Positions 45,299 through 54,246 of a stretch of DNA of 64,000 bases are shown here, piece by piece. Source of the DNA: UBA5070 sp035913415 (GTDB lineage: Bacteria > Fibrobacterota > Fibrobacteria > UBA5070). The stretch spans positions 1 through 64,000 of the forward strand of contig JAMIIV010000045.1 of NCBI GenBank assembly GCA_035913415.1, given 5' to 3'. The notes below the pieces were generated by a model. The model had not been told where the DNA came from. It did not search any database and saw only the letters and a list, made by a program, of their open reading frames with translations. The translations under genes and the position numbers were made by a program. How positions within the stretch are numbered: the stretch's first letter is position 1; the number at the start of each line of letters is the position of its first letter.

Positions 45299-46672
45299 AT
45301 GTCCTTCCCCCGCTTCCGATCCTTCGGCCGCATCACCATCCTGGTCGTCCTCGGACTGCTGCTGCTCATCCCCCTGTTCATGGTGCGCAACATGGTCAGC
45401 GAGCGCCAGGGACGTTCCGTCCAGGTCCACAACGAGATCGCTGGCAAGTGGGGTGGCAAACAGGTGCTGGGGGCTCCCATTCTTTCCGTACCCCTGACCT
45501 TGCGCGTCCCCAAGAAGGGAGGCGTCGTCGAGGTGCAGGAGCAGTGGGTGAGATTGTTCCCCGAGAGCCTGTCCATCGATGCCGAGCTCGAAACCCAGAT
45601 TCGCAAGCGCAGCCTCTTCGAGGTGCCCGTGTATACCGCATCGATCGACCTGAAGGGCTTCTGGGATCCGCGCAAGGTGGTGCTTCCGGATCCCGCCTGG
45701 GTGGCCGAATGGTCCCGCGCCGTGGTTTCGGTGGATGCCGGCGACGCCCGTTCGCTCACCCGCGCGCCCGGACTGCAACTGGGCGGTTCCAACGCCCCCC
45801 TGGACAACGCCCAACGCTCCGGCACCGTGCGCAGCTACCAGCTCCACGCCTCCGCCGGCCCGACCCTTTCGGCCACCGCTCCGCTCTCCTTCCGCGTCCA
45901 GGTGGTCCAGCGCGGCACCGACCGGATCGCATTCGCCCCCGAGGCGTCGTCGACGCAGGTCCGCGTCCGTTCCGACTGGAAATCGCCCTCCTTCCAGGGC
46001 TCCTTCCTTCCCGATGGCTCCCAGATCTCGGCCTCGGGATTCGACGCATCGTGGTCGGTCTCGGGCCTGAACCTGGGCACGCCGCTGGTGTGGGTCGACG
46101 GGGACGCGCCCGCCGCCCAGGACGTCGACGACACCTACTCGACAGAATATGCCGATTCCGAGGGACGGTCGCGCCCTCGCGTCCCGGTGCTGGCCGTGAG
46201 CCTGGTGGAGCCCGTCGACGGCTACGACAGCGTGGACCGCTCGCTGAAATACGGCATCCTGGTGATCGCGCTGGCCTTCCTGGCCCTCTTCCTCTTCGAG
46301 GCCTTCCTCGACAGCCCCCTGCATCCCGTCCAGTACGGCATGATCGGCCTGGCCCTTGTCTTCTTCTACCTCCTGCTGCTTTCCATCTCGGAGCACCTAG
46401 GATTCGACATGGCCTACACCATCGCCGCCACCGCCGTCACCGGATTGGTGGCCGGCTACGCCTCGGCGGCCTTGGCGGGATGGAAACGCGGTCTCGCGCT
46501 GGGACTGGGGCTGGTCACGCTGTGGAGCTTCCTGTACACGCTTCTGAAGGCCGAGGACTGGTCCCTGCTGATGGGTTCGACCGGACTGTTCCTGATCCTG
46601 GCGATCACCATGTGGCTCACCCGCCGCATCGACTGGAACCGCCGCGACCAAACCGAGGCCGACGATGCTTGA
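45299..46672 (+). CDS. creD: Inner membrane protein CreD
   Basis: This 457-residue protein starts at ATG 45299. One N-terminal transmembrane helix (ITILVVLGLLLLIPLFMV) is followed by the conserved CreD periplasmic segment (VSERQGRSVQVHNEIAGKWGGKQVLGAPILSVP) of about 290 residues and five C-terminal helices. CreD expression is the hallmark output of CreBC and is linked to envelope integrity and beta-lactam response. A CreB box lies upstream. Confidence 0.93.
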   Translation: MSFPRFRSFGRITILVVLGLLLLIPLFMVRNMVSERQGRSVQVHNEIAGKWGGKQVLGAPILSVPLTLRVPKKGGVVEVQEQWVRLFPESLSIDAELETQIRKRSLFEVPVYTASIDLKGFWDPRKVVLPDPAWVAEWSRAVVSVDAGDARSLTRAPGLQLGGSNAPLDNAQRSGTVRSYQLHASAGPTLSATAPLSFRVQVVQRGTDRIAFAPEASSTQVRVRSDWKSPSFQGSFLPDGSQISASGFDASWSVSGLNLGTPLVWVDGDAPAAQDVDDTYSTEYADSEGRSRPRVPVLAVSLVEPVDGYDSVDRSLKYGILVIALAFLALFLFEAFLDSPLHPVQYGMIGLALVFFYLLLLSISEHLGFDMAYTIAATAVTGLVAGYASAALAGWKRGLALGLGLVTLWSFLYTLLKAEDWSLLMGSTGLFLILAITMWLTRRIDWNRRDQTEADDA

Positions 46673-46844
46673 GGACCCCGCCCCCGCCCCGAGACGGAAA
46701 CTGTCGGGAGACAAGCCCGTCTACGGCTCCTGTCCGACCCGCGAAGCACCGGCCGTGCACAGCGGGTGGCTTCGATCCAGCAACCCCCATGTCCCACCCC
46801 GCCTCCCCGACATGGAAGACGTGGCGCAAGAGAACCCCGAATGA
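46665..46844 (+). CDS. Possible small protein overlapping creD end
   Basis: ATG 46665 overlaps the creD stop by 8 bases, has GAGG 7 bases upstream, and opens a 59-codon frame (MLEDPAPAPRRKLSGDKPVY...) ending at 46844. The composition is plausible but featureless, with no membrane segment. It may be a coupled small protein or chance in high-GC sequence. Confidence 0.25.
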   Translation: MLEDPAPAPRRKLSGDKPVYGSCPTREAPAVHSGWLRSSNPHVPPRLPDMEDVAQENPE

Positions 46845-46882
46845 AAACGGCGGCCGCCCCCATTGGAGGGAGCGGCCGCCGT
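46844..46882 (-). terminator. Terminator for the Lys-rich exported protein gene
   Basis: On the minus strand ACGGCGGCCGC, a 13-base loop and GCGGCCGCCGT form an 11-bp stem followed by TTTT (sharing one base with the stem). It lies 50 bases after the stop at 46932. Confidence 0.6.
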
Positions 46883-46931
46883 CGGCGTTCACGAGCCCTG
46901 CTCACCGGCGAACCGGGAGCACGGCGCAATG

Positions 46932-47282
46932 TCACTTCTTGGCAGCGGGCTTGGCTTCGGTCTTCTTGGCGGCGGCCTTCTTGCCCTTCTTGCCCTTCTT
47001 GGCGTCCTTCTTGGCGGTCTTGGCGGTGTCGACGGCGGGAGCCGCGACAACGGGCTTGACGGTGTCGGCCTTGGGGGCGACCACGGCGGCGGGCTTGGCG
47101 GTGTCGGCGGGGGTGCCCAGCACGGTGTTGGTGGTGGTGGTCACTTCGGTGCGAGCCGCTTCCTTGGTGGCGGTGACGGCTTCGGTGGCGCCCGAGGTGG
47201 CGGCCTTCTTGACGGCGCCCAGATCGAGGGCGAACGAGGCGGAAACGAGAGCGAGAGCGGCGACGAGGATCGACTTCTTCAC
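46932..47282 (-). CDS. Exported Ala/Lys-rich protein with histone-like tail
   Basis: This 116-residue protein starts with GTG 47282 behind GGAG (6-base spacing). A signal peptide (KKSILVAALALVSASFALD) precedes an Ala/Thr/Val-rich middle with repeats of PADTAK/PKADTVK/PAVDTAK type and a tail of Lys and Ala (KKDAKKGKKGKKAAAKK). The tail looks like histone H1-type DNA-binding tails, but the signal peptide sends it out of the cytoplasm, where it might bind acidic polymers. Codon repetition is strong. Function unknown. Confidence 0.6.
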   Translation of the reverse strand: MKKSILVAALALVSASFALDLGAVKKAATSGATEAVTATKEAARTEVTTTTNTVLGTPADTAKPAAVVAPKADTVKPVVAAPAVDTAKTAKKDAKKGKKGKKAAAKKTEAKPAAKK

Positions 47283-47437
47283 GAGGAACTCCAATGCGGA
47301 TGAACTGACTGTGGGTGATTCCGAGCGACGTGCCGAAGAAGTGGATTCCTCCGCACTCGAGGTCGCCATGGCGCCCTCGAGTCCCGTCGACCAGGATTCT
47401 GGAGAGAAAAGGAAGGAAATATTCCGTCCAATGGGGC

Positions 47438-47483
47438 AAAAAGGGAGCCCTCCGCCGCTTCCTCGTGGACGGCGAAGGGCTCC
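47438..47483 (-). terminator. Rho-independent terminator after hsp20
   Basis: On the minus strand a 14-bp stem with one mismatch (GGAGCCCTTCGCCG / CGGCGGAGGGCTCC) is followed by CTTTTTG. It lies 55 bases after the hsp20 stop codon. Confidence 0.85.
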
Positions 47484-47538
47484 GGCGCGCCGCCCCGATG
47501 ACGGACGACACGCTTTCCATTTTGCGGATCGGGTTCGT

Positions 47539-47946
47539 TCAGCGGATCTCGATGCTGCGCGATCCGACTTCGGGACGGGGCTGAAGACTGACCTCCAGGA
47601 CGCCGTTGTCGAACTTCGCCTCGATGCGCTCGCGGTCGATGGCCTGCGAAAGCCGGAAGGTGCGGGCAAAGGCTCCGTACCCGGTCTCGGCCTGGCGGAA
47701 GGCTCTCGCCTCGGCGTACGGATCGGGCTTCTCGCCCGAAACCGTCAGGAGATTTTCCTTGACTTCGACTTTCACGGCCTCGCGTGAAACACCGGGCAAT
47801 TCCAGGCGGACCTTCCATCCGCCGTCGACCTCCACGACATCGGCCGCCGGCTGGAAGACGGGAGCCTTGGTGGAGGCCCGCTCCACTTCGCGGAAAAATT
47901 CGTCGATGAAGGTGCGAGGAGTGGCGAGGTTGGCGATCGTGTACAT
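47539..47946 (-). CDS. Small heat shock protein Hsp20
   Basis: This is a 135-residue holdase chaperone of the IbpA/Hsp20 family. The alpha-crystallin domain spans about 35-125 with VRLELPGVSREAVKVEVKENLLTVSGEK and the A-x-x-x-n-G-V-L motif (AKFDNGVLEVSLQ), ending in the short SIEIR tail, an I-x-I-type oligomer contact. The start ATG 47946 has AAGGAG nearby upstream. The 215-base upstream region holds a promoter element shared with grpE. Confidence 0.95.
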   Translation of the reverse strand: MYTIANLATPRTFIDEFFREVERASTKAPVFQPAADVVEVDGGWKVRLELPGVSREAVKVEVKENLLTVSGEKPDPYAEARAFRQAETGYGAFARTFRLSQAIDRERIEAKFDNGVLEVSLQPRPEVGSRSIEIR

Positions 47947-48014
47947 GGCATGTCTCCTTGTGTTGTGGTGTTGGGTTTCGGCCTTCGACCGGCCTTGCGA
48001 CGCTCGACCTCCAT

Positions 48015-48031
48015 TTCAACCTCCGTGCCAA
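48015..48031 (-). promoter_or_regulatory. Sigma-54-like promoter element for hsp20
   Basis: The minus strand reads TTGGCACG-GAGG-TTGAA, identical to the grpE element in all fixed positions (TTGGCACG-N4-TTGA). It would start a leader of about 58 bases before the hsp20 ATG. As in grpE, the -12 position is GA rather than the sigma-54 standard GC. Confidence 0.5.
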
Positions 48032-48161
48032 TCGCTCCCAACCGCGTTTCCCCGCTTCGACACCGATTCCGCGTCCCTGGGGACAACCTCGGCGTTCCGC
48101 CTCGAAGCGATCCCCCGTGTCAGGCGTTCCAAATCGGCGATTGGTAGCTTGGACACCACCC

Positions 48162-49190
48162 ATGACCCGTCCCGTCGGCCTCCTTCTCGCCAATCTGGGC
48201 ACGCCCAGCGCCCCCACCGCCGCCGCGGTGCGCCCCTACTTGCGCCAGTTCCTCACCGATCGACGCGTGATCGACATTCCCTGGTTTCCGCGTCAACTCC
48301 TGGTCCGCGGCATCATCGCCCCCCTCCGGTCGCCCCGCAGCGCCCGCGCCTACGCCTCGATCTGGAGTCCCGAAGGCTCGCCCCTGATGGTGCATTCGCG
48401 GGCCCTGGAGCGGGCGGTGGCCACCGAGCTGGGCGCGGCGTACCACGTCAGCTTGGGCATGCGCTACGGCGAACCGTCGCTGGAACACGCGCTGACGGAA
48501 CTTGTCGAGAAGGGTTGCGACGAGATCCGCCTCCTGCCGCTGTACCCGCAGTACGCCGGCGCCACCACCGGAAGCACCCTCGAGGAGACCTGGCGCGCAG
48601 CGGGTGCCAGGGAGATCCCTCCACGGATCATCCCCCTGCCGGCGTTCCCCGACCATCCCGGTTTCGTCGCGGCGCAGGTGGAATCCATCCGCCCCCTGCT
48701 GACCCCAGATTCCCACGTGTTGTTCTCCTACCACGGCCTGCCCGAGCGGCAGGTCCGCAAGGCCGACCCCACGGGCACGCGTTGCCTGTCCACCTCGTCC
48801 TGCTGCGACTCGCTCGAAGACGGAAACCGCCACTGCTACCGTGCCCAGTGCCTGGCCACCACACGCGCCCTGGTCCGGGAGCTCGGGCTTCCGGACGCTT
48901 CCTTCTCTACGTCCTTCCAGTCCCGGCTGGGCCGGATCCCGTGGATTGGGCCGGCCACCGACGAAACCGCTCGCGGCCTGGCCGCACGCGGCGTGCGCCA
49001 CCTGGTGGTCGCCACCCCCAGCTTCGTGACCGATTGCCTCGAGACCCTCGAAGAAATCGGACACGGCCTGCACGCCACATTCCTTTCCGCGGGCGGTACC
49101 TCCTTCGCGGTGGCGCCGTGCGTGAACGCCTCACCCACCTGGGTGCGGGCCGTTGCCGGGATGGCGCGCTCAGCCACACGCGGGGATTGA
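48162..49190 (+). CDS. hemH: Ferrochelatase
   Basis: This 342-residue enzyme inserts Fe2+ into protoporphyrin IX, the last step of protoheme synthesis. Family marks are VGLLLANLGTP at the N-terminus, LPLYPQYAGATTGST, and the catalytic His in LFSYHGLPER. A Cys-rich insert (RCLSTSSCCDSLEDGNRHCYRAQC) follows the active-site His and might bind metal. The conserved Glu region is near the C-terminus (CLETLEEIG). It is divergent from hsp20. Confidence 0.93.
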   Translation: MTRPVGLLLANLGTPSAPTAAAVRPYLRQFLTDRRVIDIPWFPRQLLVRGIIAPLRSPRSARAYASIWSPEGSPLMVHSRALERAVATELGAAYHVSLGMRYGEPSLEHALTELVEKGCDEIRLLPLYPQYAGATTGSTLEETWRAAGAREIPPRIIPLPAFPDHPGFVAAQVESIRPLLTPDSHVLFSYHGLPERQVRKADPTGTRCLSTSSCCDSLEDGNRHCYRAQCLATTRALVRELGLPDASFSTSFQSRLGRIPWIGPATDETARGLAARGVRHLVVATPSFVTDCLETLEEIGHGLHATFLSAGGTSFAVAPCVNASPTWVRAVAGMARSATRGD

Positions 49191-49311
49191 CCTGGTCGGC
49201 GTTCGGGCCTCTATCCGGTGCTCGAGCTCATCGAGATCCATCGGTCTCGAAGCGCCGCCGAACAGCAATCGCCCCGTCCGGGGCCTGCCACTGGGCACGA
49301 GCGAAACGGGA

Positions 49312-50439
49312 TCAGCTCGGGCTCTGCGCCTTCGAGCGCACCCCCGAGGGCGTGTCTCCCCAGGCCTCCTTGGCCACGCGATTGAAGTGGGTGACGTTCG
49401 CATACCCTACCCGGTAGGCGATTTCCGAGATGCCCAGCTCCGTCTCGTGCAGCAGCCGACGCGCTTCCTGGAGCCGCAGACGGTTCAATGCGGGCTTGAA
49501 CGCCTCTCCCATGGCTTTGCGCACTTCGATGGACGCCGTATCCTTGCCCACCCCGATGGCCACCGCCAGTTTTTCCAGCGAGATGTCGGCATCGTGGTAG
49601 TGGCTGCACATCCAATTCTGCACCGCCAGAAGCCGGGGCGGGGGTACGGAAAGAGGGAGAGGCTCCAGACCGGAGGAGACAGGCGAGCGGCGGCCCGTTC
49701 CCCGGCGCCAGGCGAGAAATCCGCCCAAGACCACGGACAGGAGCAGGAGGCTCGTCCCTGCCAGGGAGAGACGTGCGGTGCGCACCAGGCGAATCCCGCG
49801 AATGCGCACGATGTCGTGGGCGCCCACGGCCACGGACTCGCCCATCTCGATGGCCAAGGCCAACACCCGGTCCATGGGGCGGTGCAGATTGTCCACGGGC
49901 CGTTCGTTGACGCGGAACCACCAGGCAGGAGTTGCGAAAAGATCCAGGGGGAGGGCTTGGGGGCCGATGGTTGTGCCCGGCACGCACTCCATCAAGAGAT
50001 ACCGGCGACTCACCGGACGATCCACTCGTGTGAACCCGGGTTCATGAGCCAGCAAGACTGCCCGCAGGGCCGTGCCGCGATCGGAATCCCAATCCAACAC
50101 GAGGGAGTCGAACGAACGTACGTCGAGGGGGAGGCCCTGATACTCCAGCAACACCCCCACATACGACACCGCTGCCGAATCCAATCTCCAGTCCATCCGA
50201 AGCCGGTTGCCGGGAAGCGTATCCACGAGGCATCGGGAGCGTCCTCCCTGGTCCCTGTCGCTGTAGGCTTGGACCTTCCAATCCGAAGATGGCCAGATCT
50301 CGAGACGTCTCCCACGTCCCTCCCGCACAAGCAGGACCACCCCCGTTGCGGCACAGGCGAAGGCCACGAGGATCTGGAGGATGGCCAGAACCCGATGCCG
50401 TAGTTTGCGGAACGCCGCCGATGGGATCATCGGCTCCAT
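49312..50439 (-). CDS. Transmembrane AraC-family regulator
   Basis: This is a 375-residue protein. A first membrane helix (about 17-39, AILQILVAFACAATGVVLLV) and a second (about 234-255) flank a periplasmic beta-rich domain of about 190 residues (LRMDWRLDSAAVSYVGVLLEYQGLPLDVRSFD...), which resembles carbohydrate-binding or CIA30-like jelly rolls. The C-terminal 100 residues are an AraC HTH (ISLEKLAVAIGVGKDTASIEVRKAMGE...ISEIAYRVGYANVTHFNRVAKEAWGDTPS). It is divergent from the GH5 cellulase, so it may sense sugars outside and act on that promoter from the membrane. Confidence 0.82.
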   Translation of the reverse strand: MEPMIPSAAFRKLRHRVLAILQILVAFACAATGVVLLVREGRGRRLEIWPSSDWKVQAYSDRDQGGRSRCLVDTLPGNRLRMDWRLDSAAVSYVGVLLEYQGLPLDVRSFDSLVLDWDSDRGTALRAVLLAHEPGFTRVDRPVSRRYLLMECVPGTTIGPQALPLDLFATPAWWFRVNERPVDNLHRPMDRVLALAIEMGESVAVGAHDIVRIRGIRLVRTARLSLAGTSLLLLSVVLGGFLAWRRGTGRRSPVSSGLEPLPLSVPPPRLLAVQNWMCSHYHDADISLEKLAVAIGVGKDTASIEVRKAMGEAFKPALNRLRLQEARRLLHETELGISEIAYRVGYANVTHFNRVAKEAWGDTPSGVRSKAQSPS

Positions 50440-50491
50440 GGTCGCATATCCAGCCAGGAAGGTTCACATTCGACCGAAAACACTTCACGGA

Positions 50492-50573
50492 ATCCGGAAA
50501 TTTCGGATAGTGGAGGCTTATCCGGAAAAGCATGGTACCGGCTCGGGCGAGTTGGCAACAGATTCCATGGTAC
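50492..50573. promoter_or_regulatory. Repeated motifs in the AraC-GH5 intergenic region
   Basis: ATCCGGAAA occurs at 50492-50500 and 50520-50528, with an inverted CGGAT at 50504-50508 making an ATCCG-N7-CGGAT dyad. CATGGTAC occurs at 50531-50538 and 50566-50573. Direct repeats are typical AraC-family sites. They lie between the two divergent genes. Confidence 0.45.
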
Positions 50574-50685
50574 AAGGAAGCCGAGGAGCGTACCAATCCT
50601 GCCTGCATTCCCTGGCGGATCGTCAGAGACACGCCGGCCCAGACGAAACCACCCAGATCCAACACGCAACCCACGGAAATCCACC

Positions 50686-52434
50686 ATGAATCCACATCGA
50701 ATCCTCCCTCTTCTGGCCGCTTCGGCCCTGCTGGCGACCACCGTCGCCGGGGCCGACGCCAAAGCCTTCGTGAAGGCCCAGGGCCGTGGCATCAACTTGG
50801 GCAACATGCTCGAGGCCCCCACTGAAGGCGGCTGGGGGGTGGTCCTGAAGCAAGAGGATCTGGCTCTGATCGCCTCCAAGGGATTCACCAACGTCCGCAT
50901 GCCCATCCGTTGGGACGGCTCGGGCGTGGGGGCTGCCCGCTTCGAACGCGTTTCCCGCTCCGAGCCGTACACCGTCGACCCCCGGTTCTTCGATCGCATC
51001 GATTCGGCGCTTTCCTGGGCCAGGCAGAACCGGTTGATGGTGGTGATGAACGACCACCATCACGACAGCCTGTTCCAGAACTTCGAGCACGAGCGCCCCC
51101 GCTTCATCGCCATGTGGAAACAGATCGCCGAGCGGTACAAGGATATGCCGACGGATTCCGTCGCCTTCGAGATCCTGAACGAGCCCAACACCCAAGTCAC
51201 CGTGGAAGCCTGGAACAGCCTGCTGGACACCACGCTCAAGGTGATCCGTCAGAGCAACCCCACGCGCCCCGTGGTGCTGGGCACCGCCAACTGGGGCGGA
51301 CTTTCCGGACTTTCGGGACTCAAACTTCCCTCCGGCGACCCCAACCTGATTCTGACCATCCACTACTACGAGCCCTTTGCCTTCACCCACCAGGGCGCCG
51401 ATTGGGTAACCCCGATCCCTCCCACGGGGGTGCCCTGGGAAGGCACCTACTACGAAAAGCTGGCCGTCCGGCAGGCCATGGACGCCATCGCCGAATACGC
51501 CAAGGCCAGGGACGTTCCGGTGTACATCGGAGAATTCGGCGCCTACAGTGCGGCCGAAGCCGCTTCCCGCGCGCGCTGGACGCGCTACTGCGCCCGCCTG
51601 TTCGAGTCGTACGGGTTCTCGTGGGCCTACTGGGAATTCAAGGCCGGATTCGGCGTGTACGACGAGTCCTCGAAGACCTGGGACGAAAGTCTGATGGGGG
51701 CCCTCGTCTCCGACGACACCACCGTCCTGGAGCCCGGAACTCCGCCCATCGGCGGAGTGGACCTGGTCACCAACGGCGTCTTCGCGTCGAAGACGAAATG
51801 GACCCTGAGCGCCAGCCAAGGTGTCTCGGCATTTTCCATCGTCGATTCCTCCGCTCAGGTGGCCATCTCCGAGGCAGGTGCGGACGCCTGGGGAATCCAG
51901 CTCATCCAGAAGCCGGTGATCCTGCGCAAGGGACTGACCCACGTCCTGCAGTTCGACGCCTGGGCAAGTTCGCCGAGAGCCATCGACGGCACCGTGGGCA
52001 AGAGCGTCGATCCCTGGACGGGGTACGTTTCGGCCGCCGCGGGACTGGGCACCACGCGCAAGACCTTCTTCGCCAGCTTCGTGCCAGGTGTCACCGACCT
52101 CTCGGCCCGGATCTGCTTCAACCTGGGGCCCGACACCGGCAAGGTGTTCGTGGACAACGTGAAACTGCTGTATTGGGATCCCGCTGCGGCCAGCACCGGG
52201 CGGCCGACCGCGCCTCTTGCCGCACCGGTGCGCTTCGACCGCGGGGCCCTGCGGATTTCGCAGTCCACCCGCCCAGTCTTCGAGCGGATCATGAGCCCGG
52301 ACGGCCGGACCGCCGCGCGCCTGGTGTGGAACCTCTCCGAGAACGGATGGACCGCCAACGTCCCGTCGCTGCATCCAGGTCTGTGGCTGGTGACCGGCGC
52401 GACCGGATCACGCGAGGTGCTGATCCCTCGTTGA
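50686..52434 (+). CDS. Secreted GH5 endoglucanase with C-terminal binding and sorting-like modules
   Basis: This is a 582-residue enzyme. A signal peptide (1-25) precedes a GH5 barrel (about 26-335): RGINLGNMLEAP, RMPIRW, acid/base E166 (FEILNEPN), HYYEPFAFTHQG and nucleophile E283 (YIGEFGAY). GH5 enzymes of this form cut beta-1,4-glucan. A CBM4/9-like beta-sandwich (about 355-500, DLVTNGVFASKTKWTLS ... KVFVDNVKLLYW) follows. A final 70-residue module (SPDGRTAARLVW ... HPGLWLVTGATG) resembles a type IX sorting domain. It is probably regulated by the divergent AraC protein. Confidence 0.92.
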   Translation: MNPHRILPLLAASALLATTVAGADAKAFVKAQGRGINLGNMLEAPTEGGWGVVLKQEDLALIASKGFTNVRMPIRWDGSGVGAARFERVSRSEPYTVDPRFFDRIDSALSWARQNRLMVVMNDHHHDSLFQNFEHERPRFIAMWKQIAERYKDMPTDSVAFEILNEPNTQVTVEAWNSLLDTTLKVIRQSNPTRPVVLGTANWGGLSGLSGLKLPSGDPNLILTIHYYEPFAFTHQGADWVTPIPPTGVPWEGTYYEKLAVRQAMDAIAEYAKARDVPVYIGEFGAYSAAEAASRARWTRYCARLFESYGFSWAYWEFKAGFGVYDESSKTWDESLMGALVSDDTTVLEPGTPPIGGVDLVTNGVFASKTKWTLSASQGVSAFSIVDSSAQVAISEAGADAWGIQLIQKPVILRKGLTHVLQFDAWASSPRAIDGTVGKSVDPWTGYVSAAAGLGTTRKTFFASFVPGVTDLSARICFNLGPDTGKVFVDNVKLLYWDPAAASTGRPTAPLAAPVRFDRGALRISQSTRPVFERIMSPDGRTAARLVWNLSENGWTANVPSLHPGLWLVTGATGSREVLIPR

Positions 52435-52568
52435 GCCTCCCGGCCCCCTCCGAAATCCACCGCAGCCCCGACGCCGGGGCGCGGAACGGCGATCCCGCCC
52501 CGACGCCTCCGGTGTTCGGGGCTATTTTTCGAGCGTCACCTCCTTTATCGGAAAATGGGGATCCATCC

Positions 52569-53909
52569 ATGGCCACGCTCAACGAGATTTTCGCCCCCCG
52601 CCTCCAGCGTCTGGGCATCACCCTGCCGGACATTCTCCTGCCCAAGTCCGGCACCGACCTGTCCAAATGGGCCGTCGTGGCCTGCGACCAGTACACTTCC
52701 GACCACGCCTACTGGAACCAGGTCGACACCATCGTCGGCGACGCCCCTTCCACCGTGCGCATCACCTTGCCGGAGATCTTCCTCGAACAGCCTGGCATCG
52801 AGGGTCGCATCGCCAAGATCCACGAAGCCATGGCCGACTACCAGGCCCGCGGCATCCTGGAGAACCAGGGCGAAGGACTGATCTACCTCAAGCGCACCAC
52901 CGAGCACTCCGGCACCCGCGAGGGCATCGTGTTCGCCATGGATCTGGAGCGCTACGACTACGCCCGCGACTCCAAGAGCCTGATCCGCGCCACCGAGGGC
53001 ACCATTGTCGACCGCATCCCGCCCCGCCTGGCCGTGCGCCGTGCCGCGCCGCTGGAACTGCCCCACATCATGATCCTGATCGACGACCCCGAACGCGGCA
53101 TCGTCGAAGCGCTGGCCGCCAAGACCTCCGAGCTGGAGCCCGCCTACGACATCGACCTGATGCAGCAGGGCGGCAAACTGCAGGGCTGGCATCTGCGCAA
53201 ATCCGAGGACATCGACGCGCTCCTGACCAAGCTGGAAACCCTCCTGGACAAGACAATTTCCGTCCAGGGCGAGACCCCCCTGTTCTGGGCCATGGGCGAC
53301 GGCAACCACAGCCTGGCCACCGCCAAGGCCCGCTGGGAAGAGATCAAAAAGGAACTGGCCGCCACCGGGGTGGCCCAGGCCGAGATCCTGGCCCACCCCG
53401 CGCGCTTCGCTCTGGCCGAGATCGTGAACATCCACTCGCCGGGCCTGTTCTTCGAGCCCATCCACCGTGCGGTGTTCACCAAGGAAGTCGCCGAGCTCAC
53501 CGAGACCGTGCTTTCGGAGGCCACCGCCGAAGTCACGCAGATCCGCGAGGAAGACCTGCAGAAGCTGCTGGTGTCGCCCGAGGGCCAGAACAAGGCCGGG
53601 TACTTCGACGGCAAGAACTGGTATGCGCTGTCCTACAAGGGAAAGAAGCTCCCGACGGCCAAGGTGGACGAGCTCTTCGCGCGATTCCAGCAGTCCGACA
53701 AGGCCGCGCGCATCGACTTCATCCACGGCTGGGAAGACACCAAGAAGCTGGTCCCGGAAGGCGCCGCGGTGTTCTTCACCCCCGTGATCGCCCGCGAGCG
53801 CCTGTTCCCCTGGGTCCAGGAGAACGGCCCCCTGCCCAAGAAGAGCTTCTCGATGGGACACGCCGAAGAAAAGCGCTACTACGTCGAGGCCCGCCGCATC
53901 ATCAAATAA
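52569..53909 (+). CDS. DUF1015 family protein
   Basis: This 446-residue cytoplasmic protein starts at ATG 52569. It shows the DUF1015 pattern: VVACDQYTSDHAYWNQV near the N-terminus, a long central segment, FWAMGDGNHSLATAKA (conserved GDGNHS) and the late EIVNIHSPGLFFEPIHR. The G-D-G-N-H-S loop suggests a nucleotide or phosphate-handling fold, but the reaction is not known to me. It lies 134 bases behind the GH5 gene; whether it shares that transcript is unclear. Confidence 0.8.
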   Translation: MATLNEIFAPRLQRLGITLPDILLPKSGTDLSKWAVVACDQYTSDHAYWNQVDTIVGDAPSTVRITLPEIFLEQPGIEGRIAKIHEAMADYQARGILENQGEGLIYLKRTTEHSGTREGIVFAMDLERYDYARDSKSLIRATEGTIVDRIPPRLAVRRAAPLELPHIMILIDDPERGIVEALAAKTSELEPAYDIDLMQQGGKLQGWHLRKSEDIDALLTKLETLLDKTISVQGETPLFWAMGDGNHSLATAKARWEEIKKELAATGVAQAEILAHPARFALAEIVNIHSPGLFFEPIHRAVFTKEVAELTETVLSEATAEVTQIREEDLQKLLVSPEGQNKAGYFDGKNWYALSYKGKKLPTAKVDELFARFQQSDKAARIDFIHGWEDTKKLVPEGAAVFFTPVIARERLFPWVQENGPLPKKSFSMGHAEEKRYYVEARRIIK

Positions 53910-53931
53910 GATGGCCTGTCTCGGGGCGCAT

Positions 53932-54246
53932 CCTTGCTCCCCGAGACACTTGCCGTCCCAACCGCGGACGGCGGCGGTCCCGTGTCGCGGCGGCTGCATC
54001 CCCGATCCAGGCCATCTTGTTCTGGTCTCGGGGCGCACACGTCCTTCGGTGGTCGAGCCTGTCGAGACCCACCGAGTTGCATTTGTTGCCTTGCTCCCCG
54101 AGACACTTGCCGTCCCAACCGCGGACGGCGGCGGTCTTGTGTCGCTACGGCTGCAGACCCCGATCCAGGCCATCTTGTTCTGGTCTCGGGGCGCACACGC
54201 CCTTCGGTGGTCGAGCCGGTCGAGACCCACCGACTTGCAGGAAGGA
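53932..54246. repeat. Tandem duplication of about 158 bp containing family A copies
   Basis: Two units (about 53932-54088 and 54089-54246) are nearly identical: ccttgctccccgagacacttg, then ccaaccgcggacggcggcgg, then gatccaggccatcttgttct, each ending in a family A repeat (54045-54075 and 54203-54233, ggtggtcgag...gtcgagacccaccga). The first unit is preceded by gtctcgggg, which pairs with ccccgagac to form a hairpin. This fills most of the 441-base gene-free stretch 53910-54350; I see no gene there. Confidence 0.75.
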
